Source of the DNA: an uncultured Cloacibacillus sp.
GTDB lineage: Bacteria; Synergistota; Synergistia; Synergistales; Synergistaceae
Direction of reading: 5' to 3'
Assembly: GCA_900545755.1 (NCBI GenBank)
Contig: URAG01000054.1
Coordinates: forward strand, 1-15,767
Length of the DNA stretch: 15,767 bases
The notes beneath the pieces were generated by a model. It had not been told where the DNA came from. It saw only the letters and a list, made by a program, of their open reading frames with translations, and did no database searches. Each line of letters begins with the position of its first letter. Position 1 is the stretch's first letter. A program made the translations under genes and the position numbers. This document shows positions 6,268 through 14,197 of this stretch, one piece after another.

Positions 6268-7638
6268 TTAAAATCCAAGAAGATCGTTCTTTTCTTCTTC
6301 CTCTAAATAATTGCCGTCGAAGCAGGCCGTGCAGAGCTCTTCGCGCGGAAGCCCTATCGCTCGGCATAGGTCGTCGCAGCTGATATATTCGAGCGAGTCC
6401 GCGTCTATCCTGCGGCGTAGCTCCGGTATCTCCATCTGAGCCGCTATCAGCTCGGACGAACTCGGCGTGTCGATGCCGTAATAGCATGGGAAACGCACAG
6501 GCGGCGAAGCGATGCGCATATGCACCTTGCTCGCGCCGCTGTCCCGTATCATAGAGACGATGCGTCCCGCGGTCGTGCCGCGTACAAGGCTGTCGTCTAC
6601 TATGACCGCCTCCTTGCCATCGAATATGCCTGGCTGCGGGTTCAGCTTTATCTTGACGCCAGCCTCGCGCACGCGCTGCGTCGGTTGGATGAAAGTGCGT
6701 CCGACGTAGCGGTTGCGTACTACGCCAGCTTCGAAATCTGCGCCGGCCTCTTCCGCAAGCCCTATCGCAGCGAGCGTGCCGCTGTCCGGCATACCTGCGA
6801 CGACGGCGTTCTTCGGGCAATCCGCGCAGCGCGCGAGAGTCGCTCCGAGCTCCTTGCGCGTCTTGTAGACCGAACGCCCGTCGATGACGCTGTCTGGGCG
6901 CGCGAAATAAACGTATTCGAATGCGCATCTGTAATGGCGCGGCTTCTGCGGCTGTTTGCGCGAAATCACACCGCGTTTGTCGATTACAAGTATCTCGCCG
7001 GGCTCAACGTCGCGTACCATCTCTGCGCCGAGTATATCGAAGGCGCAGGACTCCGAGGATACGAAGTAATCGTCGCCGCGCCGGCCTATCGCTAGCGGAC
7101 GGAAGCCCCACGGGTCGCGTGCTGCAATGAGGCAGTCTTCGATGAGCACGACGAGGCTGTAAGCTCCTTCAACCTTCGCGAGCGCAGCTTCGAGCGCTTC
7201 GAGCGGCACCGCGCCCGGCTGGTGTGCGACGAGTTGGAGAATCGTCTCCGAATCGCAGGTCGTCTGGAATATCGCGCCGCGGTATGCTAGATACGCCGCG
7301 AGGGCGCGCGCGTTCGTCAGGTTGCCGTTGTGTGCGAGCGCAATCGGCCCCTGAGCGTAGTCCGCGCCTAGCGGCTGGCAGTTTTCTGGGCGCGTGCCGC
7401 CTGCGGTCGCATATCGGACGTGTCCAATCGCGGCGTGCGCTTGAATCTGCGCCAGCTCGTTCTGCGAGAGCGCCTCGTGTACGAGCCCAGGCCCTTTTTC
7501 GACGTGTATGGCGCCGTTCTCGGTCCAGGCGACTCCGGCGGAGAGCTGGCCCCTGTGCTGAAGCGCGCAGAGGCCGAGATATACGTCTTCAAGAACGGGG
7601 CTTCCGTTCGTGCTGTAAGCCCCGAATACTCCGCACAT
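6268..7638 (-). CDS. purF: Amidophosphoribosyltransferase (glutamine PRPP amidotransferase), intact copy
   Basis: PurF performs the committed step of purine synthesis: PRPP plus glutamine gives 5-phosphoribosylamine. The 456-residue product begins MCGVFGAYS, so removal of Met would expose the Ntn nucleophile Cys2 with at most one residue ahead of it. The glutaminase site is complete: QHRGQ at 27-31, HVRYATAGG at 73-81, HNGNLTN at 103-109 and DSE at 129-131. The PRTase domain has MPDSG at 283-287, RNRYVGRTFIQP at 308-319 and VIVDDSLVRGTT at 345-356. Cysteines at 238, 385, 436 and 439 match the four [4Fe-4S] ligand positions of the Bacillus-type enzyme, so it is probably oxygen sensitive and allosterically inhibited by nucleotides. 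It starts 3 bases after purL, with GGGAGAAG as ribosome site. A long hairpin-containing gap follows. A glutaminase-degenerate paralog lies downstream at 4141-5493. Confidence 0.97.
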   Translation of the reverse strand: MCGVFGAYSTNGSPVLEDVYLGLCALQHRGQLSAGVAWTENGAIHVEKGPGLVHEALSQNELAQIQAHAAIGHVRYATAGGTRPENCQPLGADYAQGPIALAHNGNLTNARALAAYLAYRGAIFQTTCDSETILQLVAHQPGAVPLEALEAALAKVEGAYSLVVLIEDCLIAARDPWGFRPLAIGRRGDDYFVSSESCAFDILGAEMVRDVEPGEILVIDKRGVISRKQPQKPRHYRCAFEYVYFARPDSVIDGRSVYKTRKELGATLARCADCPKNAVVAGMPDSGTLAAIGLAEEAGADFEAGVVRNRYVGRTFIQPTQRVREAGVKIKLNPQPGIFDGKEAVIVDDSLVRGTTAGRIVSMIRDSGASKVHMRIASPPVRFPCYYGIDTPSSSELIAAQMEIPELRRRIDADSLEYISCDDLCRAIGLPREELCTACFDGNYLEEEEKNDLLGF

Positions 7639-7641
7639 ACT

Positions 7642-9792
7642 TTAATCTTCTCCCGTGAATGCCGCGGTCAGCTCGGCGACGGACAGGGACATAATCCCGT
7701 CCCAGTCGATAGAATCTCCGACAGCCTCGCCTATCTTGGCGCAGCCGAGCGTTTCCCACGTTTTTTCAAATTCCGCGGCCTTCTCAGGCGCTACGGAATA
7801 GATCGCACGAGGGCCGCCCTCGGAGAAAAGCAGCGCTTCGACCGTCGTCTTGGGCGCGAGCGTGAGCTTCATTCCGGTACCGGAGGCTATCGCCTCGTTT
7901 GCGAGAGCGGTGGCGAGCCCGCCGCCGGCCACTACGCGGCCCGACTTTGCGAGCTGTCCGTGCGCAGTGGCGAGCGCCGCTTCGCGGAACCTCTTTTCCG
8001 CTTCGTAATCCGGCGCGCAGGTCTTGCCGAGCGGCTTCCCGTTCTTCGCCTCCTGGTAGCGCGTCGCTCCGAGCGAGCCTTCCTGCGGACCGACGAGATA
8101 GATACGGTCGCCGGCCTCAGTCCTGCCCGCGCGCATGAGCTTCCCGCGCTCGACGGCGAGTCCCGCCGTCACGATGAGCGGAGTCGGATATATTCTGTCG
8201 TTCGCCGTTTCGTTGTAGAGGCTGACGTTGCCGGAAACGACGGGGCAGTCGAGCGCGCGGCAGGTGTCGGCGAGGCCGCGCAGGCATTCTTTAAGTTCGT
8301 AGAATTTCTCGGGGAATTCGGGCGATGCGAAGTTGAGGCAGTTCGTCATGCCGAGCGCGTCCGCGCCTGAGAGCCACACGCCGCGCAGCGAAAGAGCCAT
8401 AGCCTCGGCGGCACCTGTGTAAGGATCTGTCCAGCACTTGTAGGGCTCCGCCTCCATCGTGAGCACGCAGGCGCGTTCAGTCTCGGGGACTTCAACGATA
8501 GCCGCCGGTTCGCCCGGCCCCGCTATCGTGTGGAGCTGTACCATTGAGTCGTACTGTTCCCATATCGCGTTCTTCCGACGGCCGTTCGGGCATGAGAGCA
8601 TCGAAAGCAGGTCCTTCGCGGGATCTTCGCACTTGAGAGTCGAAAGGTCGACGGTCTGGCGCTCTGGAAGATCCTTCGGCTCCTCTGATGGCCAGTATAT
8701 CTCCGGCGTGTCTCCGAGTATAGAGGTTGGAAGGTCGGCTTCGAGCACGCCGTTCTTATAAACGCGGTAGCGCTTGCTGTCGGTCATCACGCCGACTATC
8801 GCGCAGTCGAGGCCGTAATGCTTCGCCATGTCGAAGACCGGCGCGAGCTTCTTTTCCTCGACGATGAGCAGCATACGCTCCTGCGACTCGGAGAGGAATA
8901 TCTCCCACGGAAGCATGTCGGCTTCGCGGAGAGGAATTTTTTCAACTTGGATGTCTATGCCGCAGCCGCTCTTGTGGGCGATTTCGCTCGACGATGAGAG
9001 AATGCCCGCCGCGCCCATATCCTGCATAGAGGCGATGAGCTTCTTGTCGAGCAGGTCCATGCAGCACTCGATGAGCAGCTTTTCCTCGAACGGGTCGCCT
9101 ATCTGGATCTGCGGCTTGCTCGCGCGCGCGTCCTCGTCAAGCTCGCGCGAGGCGAACGACGCGCCGGCTATGCCGTCGCGGCCCGTCTTCGAACCGAGCA
9201 GCACCGCCATATCTCCCGGCTTGGCCGTCTGCGAGCTCGCCATCTTGTCGAGGCGGACGAAGCCGGCGCTGAAGGCGTTGACGAGCGGGTTGTCGTTATA
9301 GCACGGAGAATAAAAGGTTTTGCCTCCGACGGTAGGTACGCCGACGGAGTTGCCGTATGAGCCTATGCCTTCGACTATGCCCTTGGCGAGGTTTTGCGTC
9401 TTGCGCAGGGAAGCGTCGCCGAAGAAAAGTCCGTCCATCGATACCGAAGGACGCGCTCCCATCGCGATGATGTCGCGGATGATGCCGCCGACCCCAGTCG
9501 CCGCTCCCTGGAAAGGCGCGACCGCGGAGGGATGGTTGTGGCTCTCGACCTTGAATGCGAAGCCCCAGCCCTCGCCCATGTCGACGACGCCGGCGTTCTC
9601 GCCCTGCCCCTGGAGCACGTACTTACCCTTTGAAGGGAAAGTGCGCAGCAGCGGGCGTGTAGATTTGTAACTGCAATGCTCGGACCACATTACTCCGATG
9701 AGCTCAAGCTCAAGGTCGTTCGGCTCGCGTCCGAGCAGCTCCTGTATCCTCTTGTATTCGGACTCTGAAAGTCCAACTTCGCGGAAACCCAT
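7642..9792 (-). CDS. purL: FGAM synthase large subunit (small-type PurL)
   Basis: PurL uses ATP and ammonia from PurQ to convert FGAR to FGAM. At 716 residues it is the small PurL form that works in a complex with PurS and PurQ, not the roughly 1,300-residue single-chain enzyme. Features are the N-terminal linker and MWSEHCSYKSTRPLL at 35-49, the ATP/FGAR site ESHNHPSAVAPFQGAATG at 83-100 with GGIIRD after it, MDGLFFGD near 119-126, and a second AIR-synthetase-like half including GNVSLYNE and GGGLA. The ATG overlaps the purQ stop by one base (TGATG), with AAAGGAG upstream inside purQ, so the two are probably translationally coupled and made in step. The stop lies 3 bases before the intact purF. 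Identification is secure. Confidence 0.97.
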   Translation of the reverse strand: MGFREVGLSESEYKRIQELLGREPNDLELELIGVMWSEHCSYKSTRPLLRTFPSKGKYVLQGQGENAGVVDMGEGWGFAFKVESHNHPSAVAPFQGAATGVGGIIRDIIAMGARPSVSMDGLFFGDASLRKTQNLAKGIVEGIGSYGNSVGVPTVGGKTFYSPCYNDNPLVNAFSAGFVRLDKMASSQTAKPGDMAVLLGSKTGRDGIAGASFASRELDEDARASKPQIQIGDPFEEKLLIECCMDLLDKKLIASMQDMGAAGILSSSSEIAHKSGCGIDIQVEKIPLREADMLPWEIFLSESQERMLLIVEEKKLAPVFDMAKHYGLDCAIVGVMTDSKRYRVYKNGVLEADLPTSILGDTPEIYWPSEEPKDLPERQTVDLSTLKCEDPAKDLLSMLSCPNGRRKNAIWEQYDSMVQLHTIAGPGEPAAIVEVPETERACVLTMEAEPYKCWTDPYTGAAEAMALSLRGVWLSGADALGMTNCLNFASPEFPEKFYELKECLRGLADTCRALDCPVVSGNVSLYNETANDRIYPTPLIVTAGLAVERGKLMRAGRTEAGDRIYLVGPQEGSLGATRYQEAKNGKPLGKTCAPDYEAEKRFREAALATAHGQLAKSGRVVAGGGLATALANEAIASGTGMKLTLAPKTTVEALLFSEGGPRAIYSVAPEKAAEFEKTWETLGCAKIGEAVGDSIDWDGIMSLSVAELTAAFTGED

Positions 9793-10505
9793 CAGCGGGC
9801 GCTCCTTTCTGCGAAACCGCGCGCGATCGAAAGCCAGAAAGCCTCGCCGTCGGAGCCTCCGTTAAGGTGCGCAAAAGTTGCGCGCTCCGGGTGCGGCATG
9901 AGGCCGAGTATATTCCCCTGTTCGTTGCATATTCCGGCTATGCCGTTGAGCGAGCCGTTCGGCGCGTACTCTGCGCCGGCTTTTCCTGTCGCAGGGTCGG
10001 CGTAGCGGAAGACGACGCGGCCCGCCTTCTCAAGCTCTTCGAGTTCGGCGGGCGGCAGGAAATACAGTCCTTCGTGGTGGGCTATCGGGTATTCTACAAT
10101 CTCGCCCTTTTTGAGCCCTGACGTAAAACGGTTGTCCGTCTGTTCGACGCGGACGTAACATTGTTTACATATAAATGTAGTAGTCGTGTTAGCGAGAAGG
10201 GCGCCGGGAAGGAGCTTCGTCTCAGTGAGCACCTGGAATCCGTTGCATATGCCGAGCAGCAGCTTGCCGGCCTCGGCGTGGCGTCTGACCGCGGCGATAA
10301 TCGGAGAGCGGGCCGCCATTGCGCCGGAGCGCAGATAGTCGCCGTAGGAGAAACCGCCTGGAAGGATGACGAGATCAGGCTCGGAGACGAATTCAGTCTC
10401 CTCGTGCCAGACCATGTCTACGGATGTCTTTAATGTCTCGGAGACTGCGCGCTGAACGTCGCGGTCGCAGTTGCTCCCAGGAAAAACAACGACGGCTGTC
10501 TTCAT
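9792..10505 (-). CDS. purQ: FGAM synthase glutaminase subunit
   Basis: PurQ is the class I (triad) glutaminase that feeds ammonia to PurL. The 237-residue product starts MKTAVVVFPGSNCDRD, typical of the family. It shows LPGGFSYGDYLRSG at 48-61, the nucleophile Cys87 in LLGICNGFQ, and the His206/Glu208 pair in LMPHPERATF. The frame is open further upstream to 10571, but that extension overlaps purS and has no family resemblance, so the ATG at 10505 is chosen. It begins 2 bases after the purS stop with a modest GGGAAG ribosome site, and its stop overlaps the purL start by one base. The order purS-purQ-purL encodes all three parts of one complex. Length and motifs are normal; identification is secure. 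Confidence 0.97.
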   Translation of the reverse strand: MKTAVVVFPGSNCDRDVQRAVSETLKTSVDMVWHEETEFVSEPDLVILPGGFSYGDYLRSGAMAARSPIIAAVRRHAEAGKLLLGICNGFQVLTETKLLPGALLANTTTTFICKQCYVRVEQTDNRFTSGLKKGEIVEYPIAHHEGLYFLPPAELEELEKAGRVVFRYADPATGKAGAEYAPNGSLNGIAGICNEQGNILGLMPHPERATFAHLNGGSDGEAFWLSIARGFAERSAR

Positions 10506-10507
10506 AG

Positions 10508-10759
10508 TTAGGCTTCCCGGACGGATATTTTGTATGTCTCTATCAGGTCGTTGGCCAGCAGATCTTGACACATATTTTTCACGGCCTCGACCGCGGCTCC
10601 GCTGTTTTCGGCCTCGATGCGCATTGTGACGATGCGCCCTACGCGAACCTCTTCAAGCCCCTTGTAGCCGAGGTGCGTAAGCGTCTTTTCGACCGCTTTG
10701 CCCTGTGTGTCGAGGACTCCCTCACGCGGAGTAATTATGGCCTCTGCATGGAAAATCAT
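10508..10759 (-). CDS. purS: FGAM synthase subunit PurS
   Basis: PurS is the small structural subunit that bridges PurQ and PurL and allows ammonia transfer in three-part FGAM synthases. The 83-residue product has the family pattern: a first beta strand (FHAEAIITPREGVLDTQGKA), then TLTHLGYKGLEEVRVGR at about 27-42, and a C-terminal DLLANDLIETYKI near 67-79. It is the first gene of the purine operon. The ATG is preceded by AAGGAGG (10770-10776 on the plus strand) at 10 bases spacing, and the predicted sigma-70-type promoter lies about 70 bases upstream. It ends 2 bases before purQ. Identification is firm given its length, motifs and neighbours. Confidence 0.95.
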   Translation of the reverse strand: MIFHAEAIITPREGVLDTQGKAVEKTLTHLGYKGLEEVRVGRIVTMRIEAENSGAAVEAVKNMCQDLLANDLIETYKISVREA

Positions 10760-10800
10760 ATGATAACATCCTCCTTGAGATGTTTATTTGATATTTGTTA

Positions 10801-10816
10801 AGTGGAATTGTCCACT
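10801..10816 (-). promoter_or_regulatory. Perfect dyad in the purine-operon leader (candidate operator or leader hairpin)
   Basis: AGTGGA and TCCACT form a perfect 6-bp inverted repeat around a four-base centre, extendable by TTA/TAA with one bulged base (about 10797-10819). With the -10 box at 10828-10833, the dyad would lie roughly 5 to 21 bases after the start of transcription and about 45 bases before purS. That position suits a repressor acting as a block, or a small RNA hairpin. It does not resemble the PurR boxes of Escherichia or Bacillus, nor the conserved core of purine riboswitches. The regulator is unknown. Confidence 0.45.
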
Positions 10817-10827
10817 AAGATGCTCAT

Positions 10828-10856
10828 AATATACCGTCACAGCCTATAAAAGTCAA
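10828..10856 (-). promoter_or_regulatory. Predicted sigma-70-type promoter of the purine operon
   Basis: On the minus strand TTGACT (10856-10851) and TATATT (10833-10828) are separated by exactly 17 bases; each box matches the consensus at 5 of 6 positions. Transcription would start near 10821 and leave a leader of about 60 bases before purS. It is the only strong promoter-like pair upstream of purS on this strand. Confidence 0.7.
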
Positions 10857-10890
10857 TATTTTAACTTTCAGAAAAATGCACCCATCTAAA

Positions 10891-10918
10891 TTGACGCTAA
10901 GTAAAAAACTTGTATAAT
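10891..10918 (+). promoter_or_regulatory. Predicted sigma-70-type promoter of the liv operon
   Basis: TTGACG (10891-10896) and a perfect TATAAT (10913-10918) are 16 bases apart in AT-rich DNA. Transcription would begin near 10925, about 50 bases before the binding-protein ATG. The -35 box lies 34 bases from the -35 box of the divergent purine promoter, so the two polymerase sites are back to back and could influence each other. Confidence 0.7.
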
Positions 10919-10975
10919 ATTTTGCAGAGCAAATATTTATTCCCCCGCTCAAAATTTAAGGAGGTTGAAGTAGTT

Positions 10976-12232
10976 ATGAGAAAACGTGTCATTATCGCCG
11001 CTATGTCTGTACTTAGCGCGGCTCTCCTCGCCTCTTCCGCTTTTGCGGCGGAAGAGATCAAGATCGGAGCCCTCTTCCCGCTGACCGGCCCGGCAGCCGT
11101 TTCGGGGCAGAACTGCATTAACTCCGTCCTCGCCGCTGCCGACCTCATTAACGAGGCCAATCCAGATATTAACGCACCGCTCGCAGCCGGCGAAGGACTT
11201 CTCGGCGGAAAGTACGTCATCAAGATAGTCCAGGCCGACCACCAGGGCAAACCGGACGTCGCCAAGTCGGAAGCCGAGCGTCTGTATAATCAGGAAGGCG
11301 TATTCGCGATAATCGGATGCTACAACAGCGCCGCCACGAAGCCGGCGAGCGCCGTCGCCGAGCGCGCGAAGAAAATATTCCTCTGCGGTTGCTCCAGCTC
11401 CGCAGAGCTCACCGAGCGCGGATATAAATACTTCTTCCGCCATGCGCCGACCGACGCCATCGAATCCGTCGAGTTCGTCGATTATATCGAATACCTCAAC
11501 AAAGAGCAGAACGCCGGCATAAAGACCCTCGGACTCATTTACGAGAACACCGAGTTCGGTAAGCACGCCGCAGCCGAAGCTCAGAAGGCCGCTAAGAAAA
11601 TCAACCTCGAACTCGTCGCCGACATCCCGTTCAACAACGGCGCGACAAACCTCAACAGCGAAGTCCAGAAGCTTAAGGCAGCCAACCCAGACGCGGTGTT
11701 CGGCGCAGCGCTCGGCGGCGACTACTCGCTGTGGGTCCGCACGATGAAGCAGCTCAACTGGCTTCCGAAGATCGCCATCAACTACTGCACCGGCTATCAG
11801 AACCCTGCGGTACAGAAGGAACTTGGCGACGACGGCAACTTCTTCATGGGCGGTATGGGCTATTCGCCGGAGCTCGCGAAGAAATTCATGCCCGAAGCGA
11901 TAAAAGTACAGGATAAGTACTACACGCCGAGAAGCAACCAGCCGTTCGACAGCGACTCAATCCAGGAAGCCGTAATGCTCATGGTTCTTGCCCAGGCTAT
12001 AGAAAAGGCTGGCGGCCCCGACACAGAGAAGGTCCTCCAGGTTCTCAAGACAGAGGAATTCCCGTCAATTATGTCCCTCAGCGGCTCCGTCAAGTTTGGC
12101 GAGGACGGCCAGAATGTCAAAGCGCTCTCCGTCATCACTCAGCTTGAAAGCCAGAAGTACAACACGGTCTTCCCGCTTAAGTACAAGGACTCCGAACCCA
12201 CCTACCCAATGACGCCGTGGGACAAGAGATAA
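10976..12232 (+). CDS. livJ: Branched-chain/hydrophobic amino-acid ABC transporter, periplasmic binding protein
   Basis: This is the solute-binding component that captures a ligand outside the inner membrane and delivers it to LivHM. The 418-residue precursor has a clear signal peptide: MRKR, a hydrophobic core at 5-19, and an AFA cleavage motif ending at residue 24. No lipobox cysteine is present, so the mature protein should be soluble and periplasmic. The mature start EEIKIGALFPLTGPAA, then AIIGCYNSAAT and a LIYENTEFGKHAA segment, are typical of the type 1 periplasmic fold in the Leu/Ile/Val and receptor-family group. The ATG at 10976 follows AAGGAGGT at 11 bases spacing; an upstream TTG in the same frame at 10910 overlaps the predicted promoter and would abolish the signal peptide, so it is rejected. 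Ligand is inferred from the family; such proteins also bind amides, urea or aromatic acids. Confidence 0.9.
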   Translation: MRKRVIIAAMSVLSAALLASSAFAAEEIKIGALFPLTGPAAVSGQNCINSVLAAADLINEANPDINAPLAAGEGLLGGKYVIKIVQADHQGKPDVAKSEAERLYNQEGVFAIIGCYNSAATKPASAVAERAKKIFLCGCSSSAELTERGYKYFFRHAPTDAIESVEFVDYIEYLNKEQNAGIKTLGLIYENTEFGKHAAAEAQKAAKKINLELVADIPFNNGATNLNSEVQKLKAANPDAVFGAALGGDYSLWVRTMKQLNWLPKIAINYCTGYQNPAVQKELGDDGNFFMGGMGYSPELAKKFMPEAIKVQDKYYTPRSNQPFDSDSIQEAVMLMVLAQAIEKAGGPDTEKVLQVLKTEEFPSIMSLSGSVKFGEDGQNVKALSVITQLESQKYNTVFPLKYKDSEPTYPMTPWDKR

Positions 12233-12263
12233 CTTCTATCAGAAACTGACCAAGATTCACAGC

Positions 12264-12297
12264 AGGTGGGGCATTATTCCCAATGCCCCGCCTTTTT
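12264..12297 (+). terminator. Terminator-like hairpin between binding-protein and permease genes
   Basis: An 11-bp stem (12264-12274 with 12283-12293, one G-T pair) encloses an 8-base loop and is followed directly by a T run ending at 12297. It has the form of a rho-independent terminator. The next gene continues in the same direction 30 bases later with its own ribosome site. A partially read-through terminator or 3'-end stabiliser would let the binding protein be made in excess over the membrane parts, a common arrangement in ABC importers. The function is inferred. Confidence 0.7.
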
Positions 12298-12326
12298 AGG
12301 AAGCAACAGCACAAGGAGGTCTTTGC

Positions 12327-13187
12327 ATGAGCAGTTTTTTGCAGGTCCTTATTGATGGCATTCTGAGCGGGCTTTTGTACGCGCTCGTCGCCGCGGGACT
12401 CAGCATGATATGGGGAGTTATGGACGTCATCAACTTCGCCCACGGAGAATTCCTCATGGTGGCGATGTACGTCTGCTATTGGCTTGGGTTTATCTTAGGG
12501 CTTGATCCGCTGTTCACGTGGATCGCGTCCGGCATATTCCTTTTTATTATGGGCGCTTTAACATACAAGCTCGTTATCAAGCACAGCCTCGGCAAAGCGG
12601 CTATGGCCCCGCTTCTCGCCACTTTCGGCCTTTCAATGCTTTTGAAAAATTTCTGCATGAACCGTTTCTCCCCTAACTTCCGTCTTCTCTCCGGCACTTT
12701 GATGGATGGCAAGACGTTTGAAATCGGAGGGGCTATAGTCTCTGTTCCGCAGCTTGTAACAGGCATATTCGCGCTCGTGGTTCTCGCGGCGCTTTACTGG
12801 CTTATAAAGAAAACGCGCCTCGGATGGGCCATCCAGGCTACGGCTATGGACAAGGAGGCCGCGGAGCTTATGGGCATAAACACCGAAAAAATATATCTGC
12901 TTGTATTCGGCATAGGAGGCGCATGCGTCGGCGTTGCGGGCGGCCTCATGACCACATACCTCGCGGTGCATCCCGAGGTCGGCGCGCTCTTCAGCCTCAT
13001 CGCCTTCGTCGTCGTCGCGCTCGGAGGCTTCGGGAGCATCCCCGGCGCTCTTGCAGCTGCGCTGCTTATCGGCCTTGTCGAGTCGTTCTCGGGGTTCTAT
13101 ATTGCGGCCGTCGTCAAGTACGTCGCGGTATTCGCTATCTACCTGATAGTGATACTTGTACGTCCTAAAGGGCTCTTCGGGTGGTGA
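12327..13187 (+). CDS. livH: Branched-chain amino-acid ABC transporter permease LivH
   Basis: LivH is one of the two inner-membrane subunits that form the transport channel. The 286-residue protein is almost entirely hydrophobic helices, with the family N-terminus LIDGILSGLLYALVAAGLSM (8-27) and GVMDVINFAHGEFLMV (30-45). The cytoplasmic coupling segment AIQATAMDKEAAELMGIN (168-185) contacts an ATPase, and ALGGFGSIPGA (231-241) and a VRPKGLFG-type C-terminus (278-285) are also typical. The ATG is preceded 6 bases away by a consensus AAGGAGGT. It follows a terminator-like hairpin after the binding-protein gene and lies 5 bases before livM. Length and motifs are normal for the family. Confidence 0.95.
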   Translation: MSSFLQVLIDGILSGLLYALVAAGLSMIWGVMDVINFAHGEFLMVAMYVCYWLGFILGLDPLFTWIASGIFLFIMGALTYKLVIKHSLGKAAMAPLLATFGLSMLLKNFCMNRFSPNFRLLSGTLMDGKTFEIGGAIVSVPQLVTGIFALVVLAALYWLIKKTRLGWAIQATAMDKEAAELMGINTEKIYLLVFGIGGACVGVAGGLMTTYLAVHPEVGALFSLIAFVVVALGGFGSIPGALAAALLIGLVESFSGFYIAAVVKYVAVFAIYLIVILVRPKGLFGW

Positions 13188-13192
13188 TATAG

Positions 13193-14197
13193 ATGAACGC
13201 CGGCAAAAAAGACAAACTCTGGTATGCGTTCATTGCAGTCGCCGTTATACTGCCATGCATACCGGGCGTGATAGGCGGTTCGTTCTTTGGACACGTCGCG
13301 ACGATGGTGCTGCTCTACGCATCTATGGCGCAGTCGTGGAACATTATCAGCGGCTACGGCGGACAGGTTTCGTTCGGTCACTCCGTCTTTTTCGGCATCG
13401 GAGCCTACGGAGCTGCGCTCTCGGTCGTAACTTTCGGGTCGCTGCCGTGGTTCGGCGCGCCGCTCGGAATGCTAGCCGCTGCCATAGTTTCTATAATAAT
13501 CAGCTATCCCTGTTTCAAGCTGAAAGGCCACTATTTCGCGATCGCGACCTTCGCGATAGTCGAAATCTTCAACAGGCTCTTTATGATATGGGATGCCGTC
13601 GGCGGCGCGCTCGGCCTGGACTATCCGATACTCCCGGACGGATGGGTGAACTTCTCGTGGTCGACGACGAAGACCGGATATTACATCGGCGCGCTCGCGA
13701 TATTCTTGCTCGTATTCGGCATAGTCCGTCACATAGAACGGAACCGCATGGGCTATTACCTACTCGCCGTTCGTGAAGGACAGGAAACGGCGGAATCGCT
13801 CGGCGTCAACAGCACGGTGGTCAAGCTCGGCGCGATGGCGCTTTCGGCCGCGCTTGCGGCTCTCTGCGGAGCCTTCTTCGCGCAGTACAATTACCGTGTT
13901 GATCCGCCGATGGTAATGTCGCTCGACATGTCTATGAAGTTCGTGCTCATCACGATACTCGGCGGCCTCGGCACATTCTGGGGGCCGTTCCTCGGCGCTC
14001 TCGTGCTGATACCGCTCCAGGAATATACGAGGGCTTACCTCTCGCATCTCGGGCCAGGCGTCGACCTCATAATCTTCGGGCTCATCATAATAATCGTCAT
14101 GGTCAAGGAGCCGCGCGGAATAATGGGACTTCTCGGCTACATTGCGAGAAAAATTAACAAATCGCAGGCAGAGGCTGAAAAAGGAGGGAATCGCTGA
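13193..14197 (+). CDS. livM: Branched-chain amino-acid ABC transporter permease LivM
   Basis: LivM is the second channel-forming subunit and partners LivH. The 334-residue product has several hydrophobic segments and the family signature SGYGGQVSFGHSVFFGIGAY (53-72). It also has KGHYFAIATFAIVEI (111-125), the cytoplasmic coupling segment YYLLAVREGQETAESLGVN (188-206) and ILGGLGTFWGPFLGA (255-269). The charged C-terminal tail after about 316 is probably cytoplasmic. The ribosome site (GGTGGTGAT) is poor and the start lies only 5 bases after the livH stop, so coupling to livH translation is likely. The stop overlaps the livG ATG by one base (TGATG). Identification is firm. Confidence 0.95.
   Translation: MNAGKKDKLWYAFIAVAVILPCIPGVIGGSFFGHVATMVLLYASMAQSWNIISGYGGQVSFGHSVFFGIGAYGAALSVVTFGSLPWFGAPLGMLAAAIVSIIISYPCFKLKGHYFAIATFAIVEIFNRLFMIWDAVGGALGLDYPILPDGWVNFSWSTTKTGYYIGALAIFLLVFGIVRHIERNRMGYYLLAVREGQETAESLGVNSTVVKLGAMALSAALAALCGAFFAQYNYRVDPPMVMSLDMSMKFVLITILGGLGTFWGPFLGALVLIPLQEYTRAYLSHLGPGVDLIIFGLIIIIVMVKEPRGIMGLLGYIARKINKSQAEAEKGGNR

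Noticed and set aside
7420..8370. A 316-codon plus-strand frame opposite purL and the start of purF
   Set aside because: It crosses the boundary of two well-supported minus-strand genes, has strongly biased Arg/Glu/Ala composition and has no ribosome site. A shadow frame.
10506..10571. A longer purQ with 22 extra N-terminal residues
   Set aside because: The extension lies over the end of purS and resembles no PurQ. The ATG at 10505 gives the family-typical MKTAVVVFPGSN start.
10760..10860. A purine riboswitch in the purS leader
   Set aside because: The leader after the predicted transcription start is only about 60 bases and AT-rich. I could not find the paired stems and conserved core of guanine/adenine riboswitches, only one short dyad.
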